The notes beneath the pieces were generated by a model. That model was not told where the DNA came from. It saw nothing but the letters and a program-made list of their open reading frames with translations, and ran no database searches. A stretch of DNA of 64,000 nt from Saccharothrix sp. S26 (GTDB lineage: Bacteria > Actinomycetota > Actinomycetes > Mycobacteriales > Pseudonocardiaceae). Positions 42,717 to 50,786 of the stretch are shown here, one piece after another. Within the stretch, counting starts at the first letter, position 1; each line of letters opens with the position of its first letter. The position numbers and the translations under genes are program-made. The stretch spans positions 124,001 to 188,000 of the forward strand of contig NZ_JAJUWT010000004.1 in assembly GCF_021390395.1 (NCBI RefSeq), given 5' to 3'.

Positions 42717-44591
42717 TCACGCGGTGCGTGCCTCCTCCGCGAACTGGGTCCGGTACAGCTCCTCGTAGCGCCCGCCTGCGGCGAGTAGTTCGGTGTGGGT
42801 GCCGCGTTCCACCACCCGGCCGCCCTCCACCACGAGGATCAGGTCAGCCGCCCGGATGGTCGACAGCCGGTGTGCGATCACCACGGCGGTCCGCCCCTGC
42901 AACGCCTCGCCCAGCGCGGCCTGCACGGCGGCCTCCGAAGTGGAGTCCAGGTGCGCGGTCGCCTCGTCCAGGATGACCACGCGCGGCTTCGCCAGCAGCA
43001 GCCGGGCGATGGTCAACCGCTGCCGCTCACCGCCGGACAACCGGTAGCCCCGCTCACCGACCACGGTGTCCAACCCGTCCGGCAGCGACGCCACCAGGTC
43101 GGCCAGCCTCGCCCGCCGCAGCACCTCCCACAGCTCCTCGTCCGTCGCCTCGGGCTGGGCGAGCAGCAGGTTCGACCGGATCGACTCGTGGAACAGGTGA
43201 CCGTCCTGCGTCGCCATGCCCAGCACCTCGCGGACCGAGTCGGCCGTCAAGTCGCGGACGTCCACGCCGGACAGCCGCACCGCACCCGAGTCCACGTCGT
43301 ACAGCCGGGGCAGCAGCGAGGCGATCGTGGACTTCCCCGCACCCGACGAGCCGACCAACGCCACCACCTGGCCCGGTTCGGCCCGGAATGACACGTCGTG
43401 CAACACCTCCACTCCGCCGCGGTTGTCGAGCACCGCGACCTCTTCCAGTGACGCCAGGGACACCTTGTCCGCCGCCGGGTAGGCGAACCGGACGTTCTCG
43501 AACTCCACCGACACCGGACCGTCCGGCACCGACCGCGCGCCCGGCTTCTCGGTGATCAACGGCTTCAGGTCGAGCACCTCGAAGACCCGCTCGAAGCTCA
43601 CCAGCGCGCTCATCACCTCGACCCGTGCGCTGGCCAGCGCCGTGAGCGGCGCGTACAGCCTGGTCAGCAGCAACGCCAGCGCCACCACCGACCCCGGGTC
43701 CAACTCGCCGCGCAGCGCGTAGAACCCGCCCAACCCGTACACCACGGCCAGCGCCAGCGCCGAAACCAGCGTCAACGCGGTCAGGAACACGGTCTGCACC
43801 ATGGCCGTGCGCACCCCGATGTCCCGCACCCGCCGTGCCCGCGTGGCGAACTCCGCGGACTCGTGCGCCGGCCTGCCGAACAGCTTCACCAGCGTCGCGC
43901 CCGGCGCGGAGAACCGCTCGGTCATCTGCGTGCTCATCGTGGCGTTGTGGTTGGCCGCCTCACGTTCCAGCCGCGCCAGCCGCGTCCCCATCCGCCGCGC
44001 CGGCACCACGAACACCGGCAACAGCACCAGCGCGAGCAGCGTGATCTGCCACGACAGGCTGATCATCACCGCCAGCGTCAACGCGAGCGTGACCAGGTTG
44101 CCGACCACGCTGGACAGGGTGTCGCTGAACGCCCGCTGCGCGCCGATGACGTCGTTGTTGAGCCTGCTGACCAGCGCACCGGTGCGGGTGCGCGTGAAGA
44201 ACGCGATCGGCATCCGCTGCACGTGGTCGAACACCGTGGTCCGCAGGTCGAGGATCAGATCCTCGCCGATGCTCGCCGACAGCCACCGCGTGACCAGGCC
44301 CAACCCCGCCTCGACGATCGCGATACCCGCGATCACCGCCGCGAGCGCGAGCACCACCTGGTAGGCCGAGCCGTTGACGATGGCGTCCACGATCCGACCC
44401 GCGAGGACCGGCGTCACCACCGCCAGCACCGCCACGACCACGCTGAGGGCGAGGTACTGGGCCAACCTCACCCGGTGCGGACGCGCGAACGTCCAGATCC
44501 GGCGGAACGTGGCAACGGAGAACGGCCGCTTGTCGTCCTGCGCGTTGGTCACGTGGTACAGCGACATCCAGGCGGTGGTCTCCATGTCCAT
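42717..44591 (-). CDS. ABC exporter (fused membrane and ATPase domains)
   Basis: A 624-residue half-transporter of the multidrug/lipid exporter type. Six membrane helices (about 35-330) are followed by the ATPase domain: Walker A LVGSSGAGKST (near residue 415), Q-loop MATQDGHLF, signature LSGGERQRL, Walker B VVILDEATAHLD and switch His IAHRLSTI. It would work as a homodimer and export a hydrophobic compound. The minus-strand promoter has a MerR-type 19-base spacer and its start falls at ATG 44591, supporting that start and a leaderless mRNA. The FAD monooxygenase ends inside this promoter. Together they look like a drug-resistance pair (inference). Confidence 0.93.
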   Translation of the reverse strand: MDMETTAWMSLYHVTNAQDDKRPFSVATFRRIWTFARPHRVRLAQYLALSVVVAVLAVVTPVLAGRIVDAIVNGSAYQVVLALAAVIAGIAIVEAGLGLVTRWLSASIGEDLILDLRTTVFDHVQRMPIAFFTRTRTGALVSRLNNDVIGAQRAFSDTLSSVVGNLVTLALTLAVMISLSWQITLLALVLLPVFVVPARRMGTRLARLEREAANHNATMSTQMTERFSAPGATLVKLFGRPAHESAEFATRARRVRDIGVRTAMVQTVFLTALTLVSALALAVVYGLGGFYALRGELDPGSVVALALLLTRLYAPLTALASARVEVMSALVSFERVFEVLDLKPLITEKPGARSVPDGPVSVEFENVRFAYPAADKVSLASLEEVAVLDNRGGVEVLHDVSFRAEPGQVVALVGSSGAGKSTIASLLPRLYDVDSGAVRLSGVDVRDLTADSVREVLGMATQDGHLFHESIRSNLLLAQPEATDEELWEVLRRARLADLVASLPDGLDTVVGERGYRLSGGERQRLTIARLLLAKPRVVILDEATAHLDSTSEAAVQAALGEALQGRTAVVIAHRLSTIRAADLILVVEGGRVVERGTHTELLAAGGRYEELYRTQFAEEARTA

Positions 44592-44597
44592 GCCCGG

Positions 44598-44628
44598 AAC
44601 GTAAGACCTGGACTCAGCTGGAGGTCAA
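44598..44628 (-). promoter_or_regulatory. MerR-type promoter of the ABC exporter
   Basis: The minus strand has -35 TTGACC (44628-44623), a 19-base spacer with dyad arms GACCT / AGGTC, and -10 TACGTT (44603-44598). The sequence TTGACCTCCAGCTGAGTCC closely resembles the element at 5241 (TTGACCTCCAGTTAAGTGG). It overlaps the 3' end of the monooxygenase gene. Confidence 0.7.
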
Positions 44629-45819
44629 GCTCCGCCCGCGGTAGTCCTGCAGCGACACCGTGCTCGCGAGCTTCTGCAGGTCGCCGAACAACCTCGCCCC
44701 GCCGGGGAGGTGCGGCACGACCCGCAGCGAGAAGTCGCGCATGCGGATGAACATCCGTGACTTCGGCATGAGGCTGTCGACCCCTCCCAGCGCGAACTTC
44801 TGGCATCTCCTCACGTATTCGCGCATCACCTCCTCGTACCGTCTGAACGCCGTGGTGTGGTCCGGCGCGGTGGCCAGCTCGCCCGCGAGGACGTACGCGC
44901 CGACCAGCGCCATGCTCGTGCCGTTGCCCGCCATCGGCGACGCGCAGAAGGCCGCGTCGCCGAGCAGCGCCACCCGACCGTCCGACCAGCTGTCCATCCG
45001 GATCTGGCTGAGCCGGTCGAAGTAGAAGTCGGGTGCCTGGCTGAGGTCGCCCAGCAGCCGGGGCACCTCCCAGCCGTCGTCCGCGAACGTGGTGGCGACC
45101 ACGTTTCGCTGCCACGCCGTGTCGCGCCGGTCGTGCTCCAGCGGGGGAGAGGCGAACACGAACATCGCGTTGGCCTCGCCGCCCGGCAGCGGGTAGAGGC
45201 CCGCGGTGCGGCCGGGCACGGTGTGCATCAGCTGCCACCCGTCGAGGTCGTCCCGTTGGGTCGTGCCGAAGACGCAGATGTAGGCGCCGAGGTCGTGCGC
45301 GAACCGCGATTCGGGGCCGAACACCAGCGACCGGACTCCGGAGTGCAGCCCGTCCGCGCCGATGACGAGGTCGAACGTGCGCGGCGCGGCGCGTTCGAAG
45401 GTCGCCCGAACGCCGGTGTCGGTCTGGGTGAGCGAGGTGATCCTGTCGCCGAAGGCGTACTCGACGCCGCTGTCGGTGGCCTCGTGCAGGATGCGGACCA
45501 GGTCGCCCCGCAGGATCTCCAGCTCGGCGATCACGCCGCCCGAGTCGCCCAGCGCGTCGGACGCCATGGTGGACGTGCGCTTGCCGGCGGCGTTCACGAA
45601 CGCCATGCCCCGCGCGCCCGTGTGCGCGGCGCGGACCTGGTCGAGGACGCCCATCCGCCGGGCGACCTCGCGGGCCGTGCCGCGCAGGTCGATCGCTTGG
45701 CCACCCGCCCGGGGCGCGGGGGCCCGTTCGACGACGGTCGGGGCGAATCCGTAATGGCGCAGCCAGTAGGCCAGGGCCGGGCCGGCCACACCGGCGCCGG
45801 AGATCAGTACGCTGTTCAT
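44614..45819 (-). CDS. FAD-dependent monooxygenase
   Basis: A 401-residue flavoprotein of the aromatic hydroxylase/TetX-like group. The FAD dinucleotide motif is SVLISGAGVAGPALAYWL, the second is LVIGADGLHSGVRSLVFG (DG motif) and the third is VALLGDAAFCASPMAGNGTS (GD motif). It inserts oxygen into a small molecule using NAD(P)H. It is divergent from a GntR-TetR fusion regulator, with four GTGCAC boxes between them, so it is tightly regulated. The exporter downstream on the same strand may handle the same compound. Confidence 0.9.
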   Translation of the reverse strand: MNSVLISGAGVAGPALAYWLRHYGFAPTVVERAPAPRAGGQAIDLRGTAREVARRMGVLDQVRAAHTGARGMAFVNAAGKRTSTMASDALGDSGGVIAELEILRGDLVRILHEATDSGVEYAFGDRITSLTQTDTGVRATFERAAPRTFDLVIGADGLHSGVRSLVFGPESRFAHDLGAYICVFGTTQRDDLDGWQLMHTVPGRTAGLYPLPGGEANAMFVFASPPLEHDRRDTAWQRNVVATTFADDGWEVPRLLGDLSQAPDFYFDRLSQIRMDSWSDGRVALLGDAAFCASPMAGNGTSMALVGAYVLAGELATAPDHTTAFRRYEEVMREYVRRCQKFALGGVDSLMPKSRMFIRMRDFSLRVVPHLPGGARLFGDLQKLASTVSLQDYRGRSLTSS

Positions 45820-45836
45820 GCGTACACCGTACCGAA

Positions 45837-45893
45837 GTGCACTGCGTGGTCAAGTCACCTGATCGTGCACTAGTGCACTAGACTCCAGTGCAC
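45837..45893. promoter_or_regulatory. four GTGCAC boxes between monooxygenase and regulator
   Basis: GTGCAC occurs at 45837-45842, 45865-45870, 45873-45878 and 45888-45893. Three copies lie in AGTGCACT palindromes, and the middle pair forms GTGCACTAGTGCAC. They fill the divergent promoter region and are the obvious binding sites of the regulator at 45913. Confidence 0.8.
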
Positions 45894-45912
45894 TACATTC
45901 GAGGAGGCGGGC

Positions 45913-46845
45913 ATGAACGACGCGGTCTACCAGCGGATAGCGCGCGAGATCCGCGAATGGATCGAGTCGGGTCGACTGCAGCCCGGTGATCGGGTGCCGT
46001 CGACGCGCGAGATCACCGTGCGGTGGAACGTCGCGATGGCCACGGCGACCAAGGTGCTCGTCACCTTGCGCTCCGAGGGCTTCGTGCGCCCCGTGGCGGG
46101 GGTGGGCACGGTCGTGTCGTCGGAAGGTGGCGAAGCTGCGCGGCCGCGCGCGCAGGAGGCCGACCTGACCGGCGAGCGGCTGGTCCTCGCGGCCGTGCGC
46201 CTCGCGGACGCGGAAGGACTGGACGGCGTGTCGATGCGGCGGCTGGCGTCTCAACTGGGCGTGGCGACCATGTCGCTGTACCGACACGTGGAGAACAAGG
46301 ACGAGCTGGTCCTCCGGATGATCGACCACGTGCTGAGGAAGGAGGAGTTGCCCGACCCGCCGCCTGAGACCTGGCGGGAGCGGCTGGAGGTGTGCGCGAG
46401 GTTGCAGTGGAAGTTGTTCCAGGAACACGCGTGGCTGGCGCCGGCCATGTCGATGACCAGGCCGCAACTGCTCCCCAGCGCGGTCGCGTACACCGAATGG
46501 GTCCTGAACGCGCTCGACGGGAAGGGGCTGAACCTGGAGGAGATGATGCACGCCGCGGTGACGGTGTTCGGCTTCGTGCGAGGTGTCGCGGTGAACATCG
46601 AGCCCGAGGCCGACCAGCGGCGGGACACCGGGATGACCGGGGACGAGTGGATGACCCAGCAGGCGCCGGCCCTGCTGGACATCGTCTCCACCGGGAACTT
46701 CCCGATGTTCAGCCGGGTGATCAACTCCGAGCTGGACTTGGAGCTGGACACGCTCTTCGAATTCGGTCTCGCTCGAATGCTCGACGGGATCGGGGAATGG
46801 ATCAGTGGTCGCTCGACGTTGACGGAAACGAGGACTGGTATGTGA
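45913..46845 (+). CDS. GntR-TetR fusion transcriptional regulator
   Basis: A 310-residue regulator with two DNA-binding domains. Residues about 1-68 form a GntR winged helix (IREWIESGRLQPGDRVPSTR). Residues about 85-135 form a TetR helix-turn-helix (GVSMRRLASQLGVATMSLYR), followed by a TetR_C ligand domain (about 145-300). It begins at ATG 45913 with GAGGAGG upstream. It is divergent from the FAD monooxygenase and very likely represses it. Two readers in one chain may recognise half-sites in the repeated GTGCAC array. Such fusions occur in actinomycetes but are uncommon. Confidence 0.9.
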   Translation: MNDAVYQRIAREIREWIESGRLQPGDRVPSTREITVRWNVAMATATKVLVTLRSEGFVRPVAGVGTVVSSEGGEAARPRAQEADLTGERLVLAAVRLADAEGLDGVSMRRLASQLGVATMSLYRHVENKDELVLRMIDHVLRKEELPDPPPETWRERLEVCARLQWKLFQEHAWLAPAMSMTRPQLLPSAVAYTEWVLNALDGKGLNLEEMMHAAVTVFGFVRGVAVNIEPEADQRRDTGMTGDEWMTQQAPALLDIVSTGNFPMFSRVINSELDLELDTLFEFGLARMLDGIGEWISGRSTLTETRTGM

Positions 46846-46864
46846 GCACTTGGGGAGGCACGCG

Positions 46865-47764
46865 GTGGCGCTGGACCCGGAGGATCTGTTCGAGGTCGAC
46901 TCCGATGTCCCGGACCTGACCGGAGCGGTGCTGTTGCACCACTTCGACGGCTTCATGGACGCCGGTGCGGCGGGAACGGCGCTCGTCGCCCACCTGCTGG
47001 AAGTGCACGAACACCGGGTGGTCGCCCGGTTCGACATCGACGACCTGATCGACTACCGCGCCCGGCGGCCGACGATGACCTACGCGACCGACCGGTGGGA
47101 GTCCTACGACGCCCCGGAGCTGGTCGTCCACCTGATGCACGACGCGGTGGGCACGCCGTTCCTGCTGATGACCGGCCCCGAGCCGGACCGTCGGTGGGAG
47201 GCGGTGGTCGCGGCGGTGCGGTCGTTGATCGAGCGGTGGGGAGTCCGCCTCGCGGTCAGCTTCCACGGCATCCCGATGGGCGTGCCGCACACCCGGAAGC
47301 TGTCGGTGATCTCGCACGCGACCAGGCCCGAGCTGGTCGTGGAAGGCTCGCCGTTCAACCGGGTGCAGGTGCCGGGCAACCTGTCGGCGCTGCTGGAGCT
47401 GCGGCTCGGCGAAGCCGGCCACGACGCCATGGGCTTCGCGGCGTACGTCCCGCACTACCTCGCGCAGGGCACCTACCCGGCGGCCGCGTTGAGCCTGCTG
47501 CAGGCGCTGACGAAGTCGACGGGCCTGGTCATCCAGGCCGCCGCGCTGAACGAGGCGGCCCGGCGGACCGACGCCGAGATCACCCGCCAGGTGTCGGAGT
47601 CGGCGGAGGTCGCGCAGGTCGTCGAGGCGCTGGAGCGGCAGTACGACGCGTTCACCGAGGCGTCGGACAACCTGCTCATCAGCGACGACCAACCGCTGCC
47701 CAGCGCGGACGAGCTGGGCGCGGAGTTCGAGCGCTTCCTGGCCGAACAACAACGCGACCACTGA
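46865..47764 (+). CDS. PAC2-family protein
   Basis: A 299-residue member of the PAC2 family, related to proteasome-assembly chaperones and common in actinomycetes that have proteasomes. It shows TGAVLLHHFDGFMDAGAAGT, FDIDDLIDYRARRPTMTY and the conserved SFHGIPMGVPHTR near residue 138. It is cytoplasmic. GTG 46865 has GGGGAGG 6 bases upstream. It lies 19 bases after the GntR-TetR gene on the same strand. Its exact role in bacteria is not known. Confidence 0.88.
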   Translation: MALDPEDLFEVDSDVPDLTGAVLLHHFDGFMDAGAAGTALVAHLLEVHEHRVVARFDIDDLIDYRARRPTMTYATDRWESYDAPELVVHLMHDAVGTPFLLMTGPEPDRRWEAVVAAVRSLIERWGVRLAVSFHGIPMGVPHTRKLSVISHATRPELVVEGSPFNRVQVPGNLSALLELRLGEAGHDAMGFAAYVPHYLAQGTYPAAALSLLQALTKSTGLVIQAAALNEAARRTDAEITRQVSESAEVAQVVEALERQYDAFTEASDNLLISDDQPLPSADELGAEFERFLAEQQRDH

Positions 47765-47773
47765 CCGCTGCCA

Positions 47774-47811
47774 CCGACCAGGTCGGCTGAACCCGTCACC
47801 GACCAGGTCGG
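47774..47811. repeat. two copies of a 13-bp palindrome
   Basis: CCGACC-A-GGTCGG occurs at 47774-47786 and 47799-47811 just after the PAC2 stop. It is probably a weak terminator or pause element. Confidence 0.45.
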
Positions 47812-47837
47812 CGACGGTCGGCGGCGTGGGCTCGTGG

Positions 47838-48155
47838 ATGATGTTCGACGTGTCCACCACCCCGCCTCCGACGTCACTGGCCGAGGTACGCGAGCGCATC
47901 GACGCGATCGACTCGGACCTGGTGCGCCTCTTGGCGCAGCGGCAAAGCCTGGTCCGGGCCGCCGCGTCGTTCAAAGCCGACGACCAAGCCGTCCGCGCCC
48001 CGGACCGCGTCGCCCAAGTGATCGCCTCGGTCCGGGACCGAGCCGTGTCCAGCGGCCTCGACCCGGCCGTCGCGGAGGCGGTGTGGCGCGCCATGATCGC
48101 CGCGTTCATCGAGGTCGAGCTCGCCGAGCACAAGCACGCCAACCCCAAGGCCTGA
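47838..48155 (+). CDS. chorismate mutase (AroQ type)
   Basis: A 105-residue helical chorismate mutase that converts chorismate to prephenate for Phe and Tyr. It shows LAEVRERIDAIDSDLVRLLA with the family's Arg, QRQSLVRAAASFK with the catalytic Lys region, and RVAQVIASVRDRAVSSGLDP. ATG 47838 and 47841 and GTG 47850 are possible starts; 47838 is given. It is monofunctional. It stands alone between PAC2 and an insertion-sequence remnant. Confidence 0.85.
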   Translation: MMFDVSTTPPPTSLAEVRERIDAIDSDLVRLLAQRQSLVRAAASFKADDQAVRAPDRVAQVIASVRDRAVSSGLDPAVAEAVWRAMIAAFIEVELAEHKHANPKA

Positions 48156-48205
48156 CGCGCTCCCAGTCCCGAACCACAGCGCACCGGCCGTCGACGGCCG
48201 GCGCC

Positions 48206-48900
48206 TAGGTCGTGTCCGATAAGCCGGTGACCAGGTCTTTTGGTAGTTCTTGGGCGTGGTGGGTCGTGGTGCGCTGACGGATCGGGCGTGGGCTGCGATC
48301 GAGCCGCTGTTACCGGAGTCGGAGCGTGGTCGGGGGGTGGCGGAACCCGCCCGATCGCTACGTTCCGTGGAAGACCGCGCACCAGCGGTTGAGGTTGTCG
48401 ACTGCGGAGACGGCACCTGGCAGCGCATCCTCGATCGGCGAGCTGGAGTGGATCATCAGCGTCGACTCCGGTGTCGTGCGGGCCCGCCAGCACGCCGCCG
48501 GTGCCCGGAGAAGGGGGATGCGCAGCCAAGGCCAAGGCCGAGGCGCGCGTCGTTGACGGGGAACGGCTCGGGCGGTGTCTCGAGGCGGACTGAGCACCAA
48601 GATGCGCCTGGCGGTCGACGGACGCGGTCTGCCGATGTGCATCCTGATCACTTCTGGCCAGGCGGGGGACAACCCGCGACTGCTGCCTGCTGCTAACGGC
48701 AGCCGCGTCGCACGCCACGGCCCCGGCCACCCTCGCGCCATGTTCACCGGTCCCGAACGCAAGGACCACCGGCCTTCGACGAGCAGCGCTACTTGCGGCG
48801 CAGCGTGGTCGAGCGCTGCTTCGACCGGCTCGAGCAGTTCCGTGTCCTGGCCACCCGCTACGCCGAACGAGCCCATCGCCGCCGGCACCGGCCGGCGCCT
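48206..48900 (+). pseudogene. decayed IS5-type transposase
   Basis: Scattered pieces of one DDE transposase lie in order but in different frames: LTDRAWAAIEPLLPE (about 48270), YVPWKTAHQRLRLSTAE (about 48350), LEWIISVDSGVVRARQHAAG (about 48440), GLSTKMRLAVDGRGLPMCIL (about 48585) and VVERCFDRLEQFRVLATRYA (about 48810). At least three frameshifts and several deletions separate them. The left flank GGTCGTGTCCGATAAGCCGG (about 48208) resembles IS5-type ends; I found no matching right end. The element is dead. Confidence 0.8.
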
Positions 48901-49164
48901 GACCGACCACTGGCCCGCCGTCCAGCCGGTGATCGGTGGCCAACCCGTCGGTCGGCCTCGGGACAAGCGCTCAACGGGCCGGCTCTTCGTGGCTGGTGGG
49001 CCCGGCTTGGCCGTGGGCTGGGGGCCGTGGGCATGGGCTGACGGGTCTGCGGTGCAACGGGCGTGTGGGTTGAGGGTGCCGGGGTGGGCGAAGGTGGGCT
49101 GCCCGGGCCTGTTGGTGTTCGGGGCCACCGTTGGGTTGGCCGGGCGGAGGTGTTGGTCAGGGTG
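48901..49164. other. GC-rich filler after the IS remnant
   Basis: No gene is seen in these 264 bases. The sequence is rich in GGGT/GGTG words on the plus strand and resembles the G-rich stretch at 50170. Confidence 0.45.
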
Positions 49165-50133
49165 TCAGAGGTAGAGGTCGGCGAGTTGGCGGTAGGAGTC
49201 GAGCATCGCGGTGCGGTCGTAGGTGCTGGTGGTGACCAGGACTTCGTCGGCGGCGGTTCGGGTGAGGAGGTGGTCCAGGGCTTTGGTGACTTCTGACGGT
49301 GTGCCGAAGATGTGGCCTTGCAATGACTGCTCGAACAAGGTGCGTTCTCGGGGCGTCATCGGTTGGGCGAGGATGTCGTTCGGGGCGCTCAGGGGTGGGA
49401 ACTCCCCGCGGGTGCGCGAGTAGGCCATGGACCAGGCTTCCGGTACGAGCAGTCGCCAGGCGTCCTCCGTGGTGTCCGCCACGGCGACGGTCGAGGAGAG
49501 CACCACGTACGGGTCCGCGGCCCAGGTCGAGGGGCGGAACTCGGCGCGGTAGGTGGTGATGGCGTCGATCATGGCGTCCTCTCCCCGGAACGCGCCGATG
49601 ACCAGCGGTAGGCCGTGCGCGGCGGCGACGCGGGCTCCCGCGCCGGTGGCCAGGACGAACGGGGACACGCGCAGGCCGTCGGCCGGGTAGCCGCGCACCG
49701 CTTGGTCGCCGGTGAAGTAGCCCAGCAGCTCGGTCAACCTCGGGCTGAACTCGGCGGCGTCCTCCTTGTCGTGCCCCAACGCCTTGCGGACGGCCTCGAT
49801 GAAGCCGACCGAGCGGCCCAGGCCCATGTCCATCCGGCCCGGGAACAACGACTCCAGCACGCCGAACTGCTCGGCCACGACCAACGGCTGGTGGTTGGGC
49901 AGCATCACGCCACCCGTGCCGACCCTGATCCGGGACGTCGCCGCGGCGACGGCGGCGGCCAGCACGGTCGGCGCGGAACCGGCGACGCCCGGCACGCCGT
50001 GGTGCTCGGAAACCCAGAAGCGGTGGTAGCCGAGCTGTTCCACCTGCCGCGCGAACGCGACCGTGTCACGCAGCGCCTCGGCGTGGCTGTGCCCCACCCG
50101 CACCCGCGACCGGTCCAGCACGGAAAGCCTCAC
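49165..50133 (-). CDS. LLM-class flavin-dependent oxidoreductase
   Basis: A 322-residue luciferase-like TIM-barrel monooxygenase, different from the one at 5370. It shows VRLSVLDRSRVRVG at the start, GYHRFWVSEHHGVPGVAGSA, RVGTGGVMLPNHQPLVVAEQ and GRMDMGLGRSVGF. Members oxidise small molecules with FMNH2. GTG 50133 is chosen by family alignment; ATG 50166 with GGCGGA upstream is also possible. The C-terminus LLTRTAADEVLVTTSTYDRT fits the family. It stands alone between low-complexity regions. Confidence 0.88.
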   Translation of the reverse strand: MRLSVLDRSRVRVGHSHAEALRDTVAFARQVEQLGYHRFWVSEHHGVPGVAGSAPTVLAAAVAAATSRIRVGTGGVMLPNHQPLVVAEQFGVLESLFPGRMDMGLGRSVGFIEAVRKALGHDKEDAAEFSPRLTELLGYFTGDQAVRGYPADGLRVSPFVLATGAGARVAAAHGLPLVIGAFRGEDAMIDAITTYRAEFRPSTWAADPYVVLSSTVAVADTTEDAWRLLVPEAWSMAYSRTRGEFPPLSAPNDILAQPMTPRERTLFEQSLQGHIFGTPSEVTKALDHLLTRTAADEVLVTTSTYDRTAMLDSYRQLADLYL

Positions 50134-50169
50134 ACGTGGTGTCAACGGTCCCGGCCGGTCCCGCATTCC

Positions 50170-50731
50170 GCCGACCGGTCGCGGCCGCCGGGGAGAGGGG
50201 TCGGGCCGGTTGCGGCTGTCAGCCCCGAATCGGCTGGTCCGGCTGGTGATCGCGAGAACCGAGGGGAACCGGCCACGACCGCCCGGTGCAGGAGGGCTGG
50301 GCTGGTGGCAGCCGCTGCGGCGAAATCTGGGTGCGACTGCGAGGCGAGGGCTCGGGTCGGGGAGCGACTGCGAGGGTAAGGGCGAGCAGGCTGCTGCGGC
50401 GAGGCGGAGGCTGGGTCGCTGCTGCCGCGAGGGTTGGGTCGCTAGCTGCTGCGACATCAAGGGGCGAGCGGGCTGCTGCGGCGGTAGGAGGCGCGGGGTG
50501 CTGGTGCTGCGGTGGCAGGAGCGGGGGTGTTGGTGCAGGGGGATAGCAGGCGGGGCGCTGCTGCTGCGGCGAGGGCGGTGGGTCGGGGCTGGCCGGGTGC
50601 GGGGTTACGCGGGCTGAGGTCGGCAGGGGTGGGCCCGGTTGGGTGTGACCGGTGAGGCGATCCGGTCGCGGTTGGTTCGGCCGCGAGGGTGAGGGCTCGG
50701 CGGGCTGTTGGTGGGAAGGGGGCGAAATGGG
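50170..50731. repeat. G-rich low-complexity stretch
   Basis: About 560 bases with repeated GCTGCTGCGGCG and GGTCGCT words on the plus strand and no coding features. It lies between the LLM gene and the GH16 terminator. It looks like degenerate filler similar to the C-rich block at 42316, on the opposite strand. Confidence 0.65.
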
Positions 50732-50766
50732 CCGGCCACGACCGCTGGAGCGGCGGTCGTGGCCGG
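50732..50766 (-). terminator. terminator of the GH16 gene
   Basis: A perfect 14-bp hairpin (50732-50745 with 50753-50766, 7-base loop) lies 21 bases past the GH16 stop. Confidence 0.85.
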
Positions 50767-50786
50767 TGGGGGTCAGGGGTGGTTGG

